A stretch of 64,000 bases of DNA from Asterella californica (Eukaryota; Streptophyta; Marchantiopsida; Marchantiales; Aytoniaceae), in NCBI GenBank assembly GCA_036924285.1, contig JAYKYS010000016.1, forward strand, positions 992,001-1,056,000, written 5' to 3'. Below, piece after piece: positions 33,653 to 43,683 of the stretch; positions within the stretch are counted from its first letter, which is position 1, and each line of letters begins with the position of its first letter. Under the pieces are notes generated by a model that was not told where the DNA came from, did no database searches, and saw only the letters and a program-made list of their open reading frames with translations. The translations under genes and the position numbers were made by a program.

Positions 33653-34289
33653 TGTTGTGTTGTGGTTCAGCTCCTGTGTGAAATTCTCATGAAACGTAGG
33701 TTGTGTTTCTTTTCTATGTTTTGTGAACCGTATCGCGTAACTCGCCGAACGGTGTGATGGATGTCACGATCGCGACTATCTGTTTAAGTGATCGCACGGT
33801 AGAGGAACGTGCTGAGTCATCGATCTGTGCGTGTTCACTTCAGTGATCTTAGTCGTCGCATTTGTGTATAAAATGGTGGGTCGAGTGTTCATACGACATT
33901 CTCTCTCAACAGATGATTTGTGAGAGTTCTCAGAGATCTGCATGGAGAAGTGAAGAACTACAAGCGTGGCGGTTATGGACGGAGGTCTGATACCGGCTCC
34001 GGATCTTTCTTTCTCGAATCTGTTTCACATCAAGCTTCATTGCATCCACCGCGATCACTTTCGACAGTGGTTAATTGCGTACTTTGGCGATGAATTCATG
34101 GAGAGAGTGATGGAGTTACAGCTTCGGGTGATCCTTCCGATCGTTACATACGGAGAGACTTGAGATATGACGGTGTACATTTTGTTGTGAGAAACAATAG
34201 ATCTCAACTATCCATCGAACATTCCTTTCAAGCTTTGGGTCGATGTCCGATGTCATTGCAGACCGAAGATCAATTATGAGGCTTGGATC
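33653..34289 (+). repeat. 3' LTR of element B, truncated
   Basis: It matches 19513-20140 of the 5' LTR with scattered substitutions and a ~13-base indel near 33875. Similarity stops around 34289 at a GGATC shared with the following inverted C-family segment, so the remaining ~1.7 kb is not here. Confidence 0.85.
33975..34190 (+). pseudogene. LTR-borne micro-ORF, 3' copy (element B)
   Basis: Second copy of the ORF at 19822-20037. It keeps CAG where the 5' copy has TAG, but has TGA at 34161 where the 5' copy has TGG. Each copy is dead by a different transition, which argues that the ORF was open when B was young. It contains LHCIHRDHFRQWLIAYFGDE and ends at PIVTYGET before the premature stop. 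Confidence 0.5.
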
Positions 34290-34740
34290 TTGAGCGTAGG
34301 ATCTTCTTCTCTAACTCATACCTCCTGTTCTCTGCTTCTGACCTGTGGAAGGCCCTACGCCACCACTCCGTCGTCCAGGAAGATGATCTTCTATGAGCAA
34401 CTCTTGCCTTTGCAGATACACGGTGGCGGGGAGGCAATGCTGTCCAAACCTCCTCCAGAAGACCCTGGTCTGCGAGGTTCCAATCCCACAGGAAGAAGAC
34501 GAGACCCAACTCCTTGATGAAGGGTTTGACCTCGGTCAATTCTGCTGCCGGTAACACCAACCCTCGAGGATGCATCGACATACTTCAAGCTCTGTTACGC
34601 TAAGCCACATGCACTTACTGTGTCGAAGGCTCAGTCCTTCCCAAGTCCTCACAGTCTAACTTCCACTCTCAGAAGATGAATCTAATCTTCCAGAAGACAA
34701 CTATTCCGTCTTCCATGATTCTAACAATGCTTTCTAAGTT
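34290..34740 (-). repeat. Inverted block of the C-family gene
   Basis: The minus strand (34581-34270) encodes MSMHPRGLVLPAAELTEV, GLVFFLWDWNLADQGLLEE and SSWTTEWWRRAFHR, nearly identical to the start of the C gene at 27821. The plus strand around it reads in the opposite direction to the flanking LTR sequence. It is a local inversion within the LTR. Confidence 0.85.
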
Positions 34741-36497
34741 CCTCTCGGCTCTCACCACAGCTCCTAGCGTCGAACAAGTACCACAAAAGAGTGAGGAAGC
34801 GCAAGTCAACTCAGCTTCCCAGAAGAGGCTTCCGTCTTCCGAAGCCGTCCTAGAAGAGCAAGCCACGAATGTTGAGGAGGAAGCCACCTCAGTCACACCC
34901 GAGGTACTCGCAGGGCTTCCCATCTTATCAGAAGCCGAATTAGGAGTTCAAGTAGGAGTAGATCAGGAGGAGATCGCACCCCACGAATTAGAGTAGACAG
35001 CAAGTTAAGCAGACAGTTGACTTATCTAATTTTGGTAGGAGTCAAAATTTGCTATCTTAGGAAGTGACAATTTCTCTGGTAAAATTAGCTAACTGTCCAT
35101 GTGGTAGAGTAGACATCGCATGAGTAGAAAGTAAGTTTCTAAACCAAGACAAGGAGACGACTGCATGTGAGGTGGTGGTCTTCTAACAGCGCCTCATCTC
35201 CCCCTGGTTGTAAGTGCGGATTGGAGAAGATCTCCTTTGCGTCTCAAGGTAGTAGTATAAGTTAGAATGCAAAGTAGGATTCAGTGCGCATAAAACGCAT
35301 TACACATTGTATACACATTATACTCGATGCTAGAGACATACGAATAGATTTGGATTACACCGGAGGAGTCTGCATCCTCGCTTCCAGCAGTGGATCGAAG
35401 ATGTAGATAGAGGTAATGGATAGCCTAGAGCAGGGAACGCCATCATCGTGTAGTCTTGTTGCTAAGCTGGTGTGTCGAGGAGTAGGAGCAGGCAGTAGAG
35501 GGACTGAGCTTCCCAACACCAATGTACCTTCTTCTCGAGGAATGGATTTTGGATTTGAGTGCAGAAGCTTTGTCTGTGTCTTCTGGGCAATGGATTTCCT
35601 CGAATTCACACTCAATTGTGCATGGGAAGCCTTCTTCTGGAGTGGCGGTGATTGTTAGAAGCTGTGCAGAGTCGAAGCTTGTCTCATCCAGTGGAGCACT
35701 TAGGATCCACATACAAATGGTCCTATGGATAAGCGATCCCAGAAGACGGACTAGTCAAAGCAACGACAAAAGAAGAAAGAAGTCTTCTTTCCACAGCAGA
35801 AGACGACATGGGATGGCTTGTTAGTCAGGATCCGGACGAGAAGCATGTCGGAGTCTTAATTTCTTATTTTCATCTTGTTTTTTCTTATTTTGATTTTCTC
35901 TTTTTCCCCATCTTCTCTCATCTTCTCATCTTCCTATCTTCTTCTAGTGAGCTTCCGAGACTTCTATTGAGCTTTCGTGAAGGTGAATGTCGTTGTAGTG
36001 CTGCAGGAAGACCATTTTCGTAGGCAGAAGCTTGGGAAGGCTACAAGGGGCATACATCCTGTGATTGATCTAACTCGTTGCGACTTGGAAGAGCAATGTG
36101 TGACAGACGTTGTTAGTTCGACTTCTACGAAGCAGGGGCAGTGTTCTGGAGGTGTGAGAAGCCGAGTTGAACCCCCAAAAGCTGAGAATTGCTTCGGGAA
36201 GAATATGTTGAGAAGACTGGAAGAAGTGACCTGGAAGCAAGAAGCGTCTTCCCGAGCTTCCCTGTAGATATTGGTGTGATATTTTAGGTGGTAGTTGTTT
36301 GTTTAGGCCCAGAGCACCTTTTGGAGGGTCTGGAAGCCGTGTGGTTTTGTGAGAAGACGGGATTTCTAGATAAAACCCGTGTGTTTGTGTGTTTGAACAG
36401 ATCTTAGAACTTAGAGCAACGATACTTGTGTAAATGCTCTGTGGGAACGATATCTTGTATACTAAATGGGCAAAAGGAGCAATCCTGAGACACTACA
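34290..36497 (+). repeat. Element D: rearranged 5' LTR of the C family
   Basis: 34290-34740 is the reverse complement of C at about 27645-28110. It is followed in direct orientation by sequence matching C 29890-31669, including the coding tail at 34745-34996, and ends with the same CACTACA at 36497. The piece between 28110 and 29890 of C is absent. The unit is thus a C-type LTR with an internal deletion, an inverted block and a missing 5' part. A primer site follows, making it the 5' LTR of an element D. Confidence 0.75.
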
Positions 36498-36636
36498 TAT
36501 AGTGAGCACTATTTTTGGCGCCGCTGCCGGAGATTTCATCTTAGTAACAGTTGTTCTAAAGCTTCTGGATTCCGTGTGCTAGTTTGGGTTGTAGTTGAAT
36601 GTGTTGTGAGACTCTATCTTGCTAGAAGACAGCTTC
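36498..36636 (+). other. Internal region of element D, left piece
   Basis: Leader sequence following the C-type LTR, including the primer site. It is interrupted at about 36637 by the 5' LTR of element 3; D coding sequence resumes at 47451. Confidence 0.6.
36516..36530 (+). other. tRNA-Asp-type primer-binding site (element D)
   Basis: TGGCGCCGCTGCCGG differs by one base from the TGGCGCCGTTGCCGG site that many plant Gypsy elements use with tRNA-Asp. It lies 18 bases after the LTR end. It proves that the C-type sequence at 34290-36497 is a 5' LTR. Confidence 0.8.
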
Positions 36637-37543
36637 CTATGTTACACATAGGAAGTTTGTCTATTAGTAAGGTGTTTAGTTATAACTAAGTGTTGAGAAT
36701 GTTTATTTGCTGCCAAAGTACTTTAAGGAGGTATCAAGTTAATCATGACTAGCTAAAAGTTAGTTATGGTTAAACTTAGCTGTACTTTTGGCAGAATTGA
36801 GATATTTGCTAAAGAGTGAGCACTATTATCTTGTCATCTTGTCTAAAAGGTAGAAAGGAGGTGGAAAGTATCCCTTATCTCCTTTTTGACTTGATATTAG
36901 TGGTTGGATTAAAGTTGTGGACTTTGTGGGCATTAAAAACAAGAAGAGATTCCACATGTTTCCATTTTAGTGGGTCCTAGTGTAGAGAGGGGTGGAAATT
37001 TGAGATTCCTTTGAGAATATTCCAGAATCCTTCTAGAAGTTGTTGACTTTGAAGGAATAAGCCCATGTGAAAAGATAAAAAGCCAATGTGATTAATGCTT
37101 TTACCTTAAGTAATATCTTAGTAAAACCCGGTAAAAGTAGTTACGGCTGAGTTACCGGAGGGTACCAAAGTAAAAACCTAGAATGTATAAATAGAGGAGT
37201 AGAGAAGAGCTCCTCATCCTTGTTTTCACATTGTCGTAATGACAACTTGAGTAATATAAAGAGTGTGGGATATTTTTAGCATGTGAGAACTTGAGAGACG
37301 TCGTTAGAATGGAGGATTTTAGTTGATGTATTTAAGGAGATTTTTAGTTGATAAGTTTGTGGGTGTATGAATGAGTGAACTTAGCATTTTTCCCTTCAAG
37401 ATTCATGGTGTGCTTCCATCAAAGCCATCAGAGGTGACCCCTGAGTGAGAGACAGGCCCGACATTTGCAGATTCATCGGTGGCGATCATGGAGGTTGAGA
37501 GATCGGGGGGGTAGTTGATCGATGAGATCGTGGAGGGTTTACA
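36637..37543 (+). repeat. 5' LTR of element 3, first bases missing
   Basis: It matches 46553-47450 from CCTATGTTACACATAGG to GGGTTTACA with few differences, including a ~10-base insertion near 36890. The expected first bases TGTAACGA, present at 46545, are replaced by unrelated sequence. A TATAAATA box lies at 37186. Confidence 0.9.
37186..37193 (+). promoter_or_regulatory. TATA box in the element 3 LTR
   Basis: TATAAATA followed by GAGGAGTAGAG in the 5' LTR; the identical box is at 47092-47099 in the 3' LTR. It is a plausible pol II core promoter, with the transcript start some 30 bases downstream. Confidence 0.6.
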
Positions 37544-37547
37544 TTTT

Positions 37548-37565
37548 TGGTTCCGTTGTCGGGAC
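37548..37565 (+). other. Putative primer-binding site of element 3
   Basis: TGGTTCCGTTGTCGGGAC starts 4 bases after the LTR end. It is a variant of the TGGCGCCGTTGCCGGGGA site typical of plant Athila/Tat elements (tRNA-Asp), with several substitutions. Confidence 0.6.
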
Positions 37566-37588
37566 CTCACTTGAAGGGATCATTGAAA

Positions 37589-37759
37589 ATGTTTAGAGTT
37601 CAGTTCTATATTAGACAAAAAGAGATTATGAGAGAACACATGGAGAGAACGTTGGGAGGAGAGAGAGCTAACGCAATGTTAGCAACATTAGAACCTTTCG
37701 TGTATCCCGTAGTGATATATGACGAGTTCGAAGTCATTCTTTACATCTTGTTCACTTAG
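37589..37759 (+). CDS. Leader micro-ORF of element 3 (56 aa), unknown function
   Basis: ATG 37589 to TAG 37759, directly after the primer site and well upstream of gag. The protein is short and mixed-charge with an aromatic C-terminus (EPFVYPVVIYDEFEV, YILFT). It resembles the LTR-borne ORF of element B in length and C-terminal pattern (P-[IV]-V-x-Y-x-E...YIL). No signal peptide or known motif is evident. It could also be an upstream ORF controlling translation or a remnant of a longer protein. Confidence 0.4.
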   Translation: MFRVQFYIRQKEIMREHMERTLGGERANAMLATLEPFVYPVVIYDEFEVILYILFT

Positions 37760-37789
37760 AAAGGGTTTGAGGAGAGTTGAAAGAGGGTG

Positions 37790-38330
37790 CAAAAAGAGTT
37801 GTAGAGAAAGGAGGAGAGAAAAGTTATTAGAGGAGAGAAATTTGTGAGTTTAGAACTTCTGCTCTCTGGAAAATTGTTACAGTCGCTGTCAACTTTTCTG
37901 TGAATTTTATTTTCCAATGAAACTTTCCAGGATTGTAGCTTGGCTGATAACCTATCTACTACAAAAGAAATCATAGGAAAAGGTGGTCTAGAGAGGGAGC
38001 AATGAATTTTCAAAGTTGAGGGGGTCTATTCGTGAGAGTTGAGGAATTCTGTTATCTGGAAAAAGTTTACAGTCATTGTCAGATTTTCTGTGAATTTTAT
38101 TTTTCTGAAAAACTTTCCAGTGTTTTAGATTGGCTGATAAGCTATCTAGGAAAACAGAAATCAGGAGAAAAGGTGGTATGGAGAGAGAGGCATGAATTTT
38201 CAAAGTTGAGGGGGTTGAAAGTCATGAGAGAAGTGAAAATATACAAATTTCAGTTCTCTGAAATTTGTACAGTCAGCACCATCTCTTTTGATTAAGGAAT
38301 TTTCTGTTGAAACTTCATTAGTTAGTAGCT
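37790..38330. repeat. Three imperfect tandem repeats (~190-200 bp) in the element 3 leader
   Basis: The motif CTCTGGAAAATTGTTACAGTC near 37863 recurs in diverged form near 38053 and 38254. Each copy has TTTTCTGTG(A/T) downstream; the first two share 'ggctgataa' and a unit end in 'atgaattttcaaagttgag'. The region is purine-rich and non-coding. Confidence 0.75.
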
Positions 38331-38896
38331 TGGAGGTTGAGCTACTGGAGATCACAAAAATCTTGGAGAGATCTCTTACCAACTAAGAGATACACGTTTC
38401 GGCATACAAGGAGGTCTTGAAGATACTTCATGGGGAATCCAGTTCGGGTGCCGAGGTGGAAGAAGAAACGTTTAGGAGTTCGAACGGAGTCGGAGAAGCC
38501 AAAGTTAAGTATAGATGAGTTGCGAACACTTATCTATACTATTTGGGGTGCGCTCTTTACCTTATACCAAGAAGCTTCTACAACCATTGGCGCAGATTTG
38601 AAGAAAGTCGAGATGAAAGCATCATTCACTGTGGAGGCCACGAATGCTCCTGGTGAGTAGAGTTGGATCCTTATAAAAGTGAGTTCAAGATGTCTGTTGT
38701 GATGAGTACAAACGATGGTGATGAGGATCATATCTTCGATAGTTAATTTTAGATTGGATTTTATTTCGTGTATAGTATGTATAATACACGATTTCCAATA
38801 TAAAGCTCAGAAGAGTTAAGAAAGTGATGTAGAATTATTTTCCTCTACGATATTTTGTCCAATTAATGGTTGAGAAGGTGCAACATGAGTGGACGT
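38331..38896. other. Element 3 leader, remaining part
   Basis: No supported gene. A 76-codon open frame at 38430-38660 has no recognisable similarity. The sequence continues the leader up to the LTR-end-like string at 38897. Confidence 0.35.
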
Positions 38897-39000
38897 TGTC
38901 GAGTTGAGAGTCTTTCTTGGGGAGGGCGGACCTCCTGACTGTGACCGATCAGAGAAAAATGACCAGAAAGGAAAATAGGTTGCTGCTGACGATGTGATCT
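38897..39000 (-). repeat. LTR terminus of the F family embedded in element 3
   Basis: TGTCGAGTTGAGAG followed by TTCTTGGGGAGGGCGGA nearly matches the LTR edge of element F at 55859 and 63485 (only about four differences in 34 bases). Similarity fades after that, so this is a diverged or different member inserted in minus orientation. The left flank is ggacgt; I could not define the right end. Confidence 0.5.
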
Positions 39001-39689
39001 CAAAACACTGCTCCTTGTGCTCACCAATTACAAAACAAACACTCAAATACACACTCAAGTACACAGATAGAGCTCTCAGGAGTTGAAATAATTTTATTAT
39101 AGTGCCGTCTGCACCACCAATTTCTCCAACTGTGCAGAAAATCTCTCTCTTCCTCTCCTGCGCACCTCTCTTCACCCGTCAAGCCAAAAGTCTACCCAGT
39201 ACGCCTCAATCCGAACCTAATAGAGAAATTCAGGCCCCTAAATCTTATTCCTCACTTTGCCTCAGCTGAAGCTCTCAGAGATTTGATCCTGCGTCGATCA
39301 AAAAGTCCTCTCTAGATTTTCAGTCTCTCTCAATAAAACTGCCTCCTGAGAGTAATTTCTCCTCAGAACAGTTTATTAGACAGCGTCTAAGCTTAAAAAC
39401 TCCTGCCACTCTCCCTACGATGGTCTCCCAATTCAATCTGTAGTCAATTTGATCGTTCCCCAGCTTCTTAGCTTCTCCTGCGTGTTCCGCTTCAGCTCTC
39501 TCAGAAAAACTTCCTTTTGCAAAAACTGTCCCCGATCTCGATTCGCCGCAGGTAAATAACCTAAAGTTAAGGCCTCCGCTTAAGCTGCCCTCCTGCTGTC
39601 CTTATAAACGCAGTCACTTATCAGAAGTAGGGCCCTAGCTAAGCTGCCCCCTGCTGTCCTTATCGATGAACCTCTTTTTAACTCTAATT

Positions 39690-40035
39690 CTCTTCCTTTC
39701 GCTTCCGCTTCCGCTGTCGCTGTAATCTTCCGCGGTAATCTTCCGCTTCCGCTGTAGTTTTCCGCTTCCGCTTCCGCTTCCGTTGTCGCTCCACTATACT
39801 ACAACGACGTAATCTTCCGCTTCCGCTGTAATCTTCCGCTTCCGCTTCCGCTGCCGCTGTAATCTTCCGCGGTAATCTTCCGCTTCCGCTGTAGTTTTCC
39901 GCTTCCGCTTCCGCTTAGTTTTCCGCTTCCGCTGTAATATTCCGCTTCAAGCTTCCGCGGTAATCTTCCGCTTCCGCTTCCGCTGTAATCTTCCGCTTCA
40001 GTTTTCCGTTGTAACCTTTCGCTTCCACTGTAATC
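39690..40035. repeat. CCGCTT hexanucleotide microsatellite with interruptions
   Basis: Long runs of (CCGCTT) separated by TAATCTTCCG(C/G) and TAGTTTTCCG strings. On the minus strand it yields a Gly/Ser/Lys/Arg-repeat open frame that is explained by the repeat alone. Confidence 0.9.
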
Positions 40036-40398
40036 TTTCACTTTAATTTTAAGGCCCCATCTAAAGCTGTTCCTCTGCTGTCCTTATGCGTACATAATAA
40101 TCAGCAAAAGTTTCCCGTGCCCTCGATGCCATCTTGATGCCACCCTGAATATACTACAAGCCATCCAATGTAGGCCGAAGCCCCAACACTTATGAGGCTG
40201 CCCCACAGGGCTCACAGCCCCCCCATATGCGCACCAGGTATCTCCCATAGTATATTCAGGATGGCATGCGGAGGCTTAGGCCAGGAAGCCCACGATTAAG
40301 AGAGATACCGGTCTCCCGCCCCTAGATATGCAGGACGTGGCTGCATATCCAACATAGACTCCCTTCCAGGAGGCCAACATGCCGGAATAGGAACCAGA

Positions 40399-40463
40399 GG
40401 CCAGGGGGGATTGATCCTGAGACCACTTCCCTCCTAGGCAGGCGCCCTATCACTGGGATGGCC
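40399..40463 (-). ncRNA. tRNA-like sequence, possible SINE head
   Basis: On the minus strand the ends GGCCA...TGGCC pair. A CAGTGATAGGGCG block (40443-40455) resembles a pol III A box and GGATCAATCC (40408-40417) fits the B box consensus GWTCRANNC, with about 26 bases between them. The D-arm start is incomplete, so it is not a working tRNA. The ~280 bases downstream on the minus strand (to about 40120) contain an inverted repeat around 'ctgaatatacta' (40135 and 40254) and could be the SINE body. No target duplication found. Confidence 0.35.
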
Positions 40464-40872
40464 TTTGGTTCCGTTAAAGAAGGTAAAAACTTTTGTACAT
40501 ATGTTTACCTGAAGAAATTTTTCTGTAAAATCTTCACTAGCCTTTCCTACACTAACTTCTCTATACAACTCCATTTTTAATGAACAAGGAGTCAAAACTA
40601 TAGTATTTGTGAACACCTACACGCTCACGTTATCCGATTCCGAGTTCGAGTCACGAACCAGAATCGACGGATTTCCCTCTTTCACATATTTCACAGCCTA
40701 AAACTCGTACTAACTATTGCTTAAAACACTTTCTGTCAAAACTAGAAGCATGAGGTCGCTCTCCTCGTCGAGCTTTGCATTCTGGTGTCTTTCGACTCCT
40801 TTAGGGGTGATATTCCAACCCAAGCTAGGGGGCAGCTTGTCAAGCATAGCCCCAGCTTAGCTCCTGCCTAGC

Positions 40873-41433
40873 TTGTTAAGCTGCAGAGCAGCTTCCTTTA
40901 CACAATATAGAAAAAAGTCTCTCTGCAATACTTTTCACTGTATAGACCTATGTACAATACGACAACGTTCGAAAGATTGGAAAGTTAGACTTAGAAACCT
41001 TCCACAAGGTTTAGATGTCATAGTAAGCGTCGGAGAGAGCTCGAAAGAGGTTATCGTTGAGTTTGAGAACCCTAGTACAAAACCTCAAGTAGAATCTCCG
41101 AGGAGAAGAGTAGAAACCGACTTGTGGTGTTATTTCTGTAGAGGGTTGGGACATAAAGTAGTGAATTGTCCAACTAGAATCAGAATCGAGAGAGCTAAAG
41201 GGAAGCGGGAGTTTACTGATTTAAGTCTTCGAGTGGGTCCATCGTCACCAGCGCCAATTCATCTTCTAGGAGAAGATCCTTGTCCAAGTTGTGGAGTGGG
41301 TGATCTATCAAGAGGACACAAGTGTGTCGATGTGGCCGCTCTACTTACGTCAGTAGACGAGAAGTTGGACGAGACTCAAAGAGTTGAGACAGAGAAGTTG
41401 TCGACTTCAAAAGAGGACTCGGCTGAGTTGTGA
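40873..41433 (+). CDS. Extra zinc-knuckle ORF upstream of element 3 gag
   Basis: An open frame of ~186 codons without a clear ATG; the protein-like part starts about RLRNLPQGLDVIVSVGES. It carries a retroviral-type zinc knuckle CYFCRGLGHKVVNC (C-X2-C-X4-H-X4-C) around residue 87 and a second Cys cluster CPSCGVGDLSRGHKC about 45 residues later. The C-terminus is Glu/Ser/Lys-rich. It lies ~200 bases before gag in the same orientation. The role may be nucleic-acid binding; it may be an ORF1-type accessory gene as in some Tat/Ogre elements, or a displaced Gag end. The first ~25 residues before this block are probably non-coding. Confidence 0.55.
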   Translation: MLSCRAASFTQYRKKSLCNTFHCIDLCTIRQRSKDWKVRLRNLPQGLDVIVSVGESSKEVIVEFENPSTKPQVESPRRRVETDLWCYFCRGLGHKVVNCPTRIRIERAKGKREFTDLSLRVGPSSPAPIHLLGEDPCPSCGVGDLSRGHKCVDVAALLTSVDEKLDETQRVETEKLSTSKEDSAEL

Positions 41434-41646
41434 TGGAGATCGTCATTCGGATGGTGGAGAAGGCGGTGATGCGACTCAAACTCATGATTACCTTGGGAGA
41501 AGAGATGGCACAAGAGGTGTTGTTACAACCATTTCCTTTTATTTTATCTATGGTAGATTATTCGCGAATGGAATTGGTGATGTTCGTACTCTTTTAGCGA
41601 GTAGTTATTGCACAAAAATTAGAAGGGTAGAAAGAATAGTTACGAG

Positions 41647-42768
41647 ATGGGGAAGTTACCAGTGTTTCATGGGAAGGACAATGAAGATGTAGAACCATTT
41701 GTACGAGACTTCAAAAGGGGTTGCATCGGAAACAATGTGAGAAGGAAGGAAGAATGGGTGTTGTTACTGCCAGAGTTTTTAGAAGATTTTGCTCTTACGT
41801 GGTATGAAGACCGAGTGAAGAGCAAGACACCTGGTGCAGTTGAAGACACATGGGAGACGTTGAGTAATGCACTCATCGAAGAATTTCTTCCAGAAGAGAG
41901 TTATGAGAAGCTCATGGTGGAGCTTACTCATTTGAAGCAACGGGACGACGAGAAAGTTCGGCAATATGCCGAAAGGGTGGATAAGTTGGAGCAACGGTTT
42001 CGGACGGTCTTACGGAAGAGTGGAGACAATGTGGAGCTAACGATGGCGGGGATTGGAGCAGTGTTGACCAAGAACTTGGTGGGAGGGTTGAGGCCTTCAA
42101 TTCGAACCCAAGTGAGGTACGAGAAGCCAGCAACCAAAGCGGAGGTCATCAAGATTGCGACAAATATGGAAGAGAGTTTGGATGAAGGAGATATCATCCA
42201 ACCTCATCATGCTGCTCTGATGTCAACTCCGACTCTTGGTGTAGCCACAACGATCGCACCTGCACCATCACAATTGGTGATTGCTTCAACGTCAGCTCCT
42301 ACTCCAACGGTGGTGCCAAGACCGTTTGTCCCAACAACGATGTCTACTGCCACCTCTGATTTTCATGCCGAGCTGAAGAGCATCACCGATACTCTTGCGG
42401 ATCTCAAGATAAACGTGGTGCAGTTACGAGAATGGAGGAACAAAGGTGGAGGAGGAGGTCAAAGAGGTTACGACAACAATCCCAACCGAGGAAATCAAGA
42501 TAACTTTGGAGGCAACCAAGGTAACTTTGGAGGAATCACTTATTGGACGTGTGGAGGTTCTCATTTCCAGCGAAATTGTCCTAACAACGGAGCAAGAGGT
42601 GACGAAACTGTCAGAATGAATGTGGGTGGAGGAAATCCATCACAAGGACGAGACAAGGGGGTGGCTACTATCGATGTCGTGCGAGATCCCATCTACGAGA
42701 AAGGAGAGAGTTCAAACTCTTCTCATGCATCGGTGGAGCTTTTAGCTCAAGAAAGGAAAAGAACTTGA
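41647..42768 (+). CDS. gag: Gag of element 3
   Basis: ATG 41647 opens a 373-aa protein. A retrotransposon Gag domain fills residues ~1-180 (LPVFHGKDNEDVEPFVRDF, FALTWYEDRV, WETLSNALIEEFLPE, KVRQYAERVDKLEQRF). A Pro/Thr/Ser-rich middle and a Gly/Asn-rich stretch (GGGGGQRGYDNNPNRGNQDN) follow. The zinc knuckle is damaged: YWTCGGSHFQRNC lacks the first cysteine of C-X2-C-X4-H-X4-C. The frame stops at 42766 (TGA) before the protease region, which continues in shifted frames. Confidence 0.82.
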   Translation: MGKLPVFHGKDNEDVEPFVRDFKRGCIGNNVRRKEEWVLLLPEFLEDFALTWYEDRVKSKTPGAVEDTWETLSNALIEEFLPEESYEKLMVELTHLKQRDDEKVRQYAERVDKLEQRFRTVLRKSGDNVELTMAGIGAVLTKNLVGGLRPSIRTQVRYEKPATKAEVIKIATNMEESLDEGDIIQPHHAALMSTPTLGVATTIAPAPSQLVIASTSAPTPTVVPRPFVPTTMSTATSDFHAELKSITDTLADLKINVVQLREWRNKGGGGGQRGYDNNPNRGNQDNFGGNQGNFGGITYWTCGGSHFQRNCPNNGARGDETVRMNVGGGNPSQGRDKGVATIDVVRDPIYEKGESSNSSHASVELLAQERKRT

Positions 42769-42910
42769 TTTTCTGATGAACCGGTTTTCATGGAGGAGTC
42801 AGCTAGTAGAAGTACTCGTTCGAGTAATGTTTCGAGTACACCAAGGGAGCCAAGAAGGAAGCTGAGGATGGCGGATTTCACCATCTTCATCTTCCCAAGC
42901 GGGATATGAT

Positions 42911-43683
42911 GTGGTTGAGGATGTGGGTGCTCAGAAAGCCAACATCACTGTTGGACAACTGATCGCACTTAATCTCAGCTTACGAAGGGAACTCAGAGGA
43001 GGACTGAGTTCTAAGAGAAGCAAAAAGAAGAAACCCAAGAGCAAGACATCAAAGTCAATGGGAGTTGGTGTGTGGATGTGCATGCTTCAGAGGTATGCAC
43101 TAGGGCTTCAAAGATTGAAGTCCGGATTGAATGATCACTACGTCTCTGATGTATTGGTGGATGGAGGGTCGACTGTAAACGCCATATCGGAGAGGTTGAT
43201 GAAGAAGTTAGGGATGGAACCAACTCGGCTAGCATTGTCGTGGGGATGGCTAACAAGCAACGGGTAAGACCTCTTGGTGTGTTAGAGAAGGTGGTCGTGT
43301 CTGTGATGAGAGTTCAAACATTGATGTCCTTTCAAGTGTTAAAGGACTCTAGTTATGATTTGCTCCTAGGTAGGCCTTGGTTGAGAGCTGTACGCACGAC
43401 TGATAGGTGGCACAAGGGATACTTACGGATTGGGTCTAGAGATCATAGACTGAGAGTTCCTCTCTCGGGTGTTGGAGTTGTGACTTCTGACTCTGATAGA
43501 CCCACTAGTGACTACTGGGAATCTGATACGGAGGATGATCAGAGTGTCTCAGAAGTAGATACCGGAGATTCTTACGATCAAGAATCCTCGTCTGAGGACG
43601 AAAGATTTGATCGGGATGAATCATTACATCAGCTTAGTGCTATTGACTTGTTGCCTCGACCAGCAGTGGAGAAAGATCTTTGA
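42911..43683 (+). pseudogene. Protease region of element 3
   Basis: Two overlapping frames cover it. The first (42911-43267) has the pre-protease segment YDVVEDVGAQ...NITVGQLIAL, basic KKKKPKSK and the protease active site VLVDGGSTVNAI near 43155 (D-G-G-S for D-S/T-G-S/A). The second (43240-43683) has the second half LLLGRPWLRAVRTTDRWHKG and an acidic linker. A frameshift near 43255 separates them. Confidence 0.75.

Larger units (their letters stand above)
19513..34289 (+). mobile_element. Element B: decayed Ty3/Gypsy element related to A, split by solo LTR C
   Basis: A 5' LTR (19513-21876), primer site, gag, pol and a truncated 3' LTR (33653-34289) stand in order on the plus strand. Pol is split at 25827/31675 by the 5842-bp insertion C. 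Gag and Pol resemble A closely but carry many stops and frameshifts. The two LTR copies differ by several substitutions and by an indel near 19735/33875, so the insertion is much older than A. The 3' LTR is broken off at 34289 where rearranged C-family DNA begins. Confidence 0.88.

Noticed and set aside
39799..40041. Minus-strand ORF encoding Gly/Ser/Lys/Arg repeats
   Set aside because: It is wholly produced by the CCGCTT microsatellite.
38891..40338. Candidate 6-base duplication GGACGT flanking a ~1.4-kb solo LTR in element 3
   Set aside because: The right end would start TGCATATC on the minus strand, unlike the TGTCG start of the family, and would cut through the SINE-like segment. A chance match is likely; only the left LTR edge is kept.
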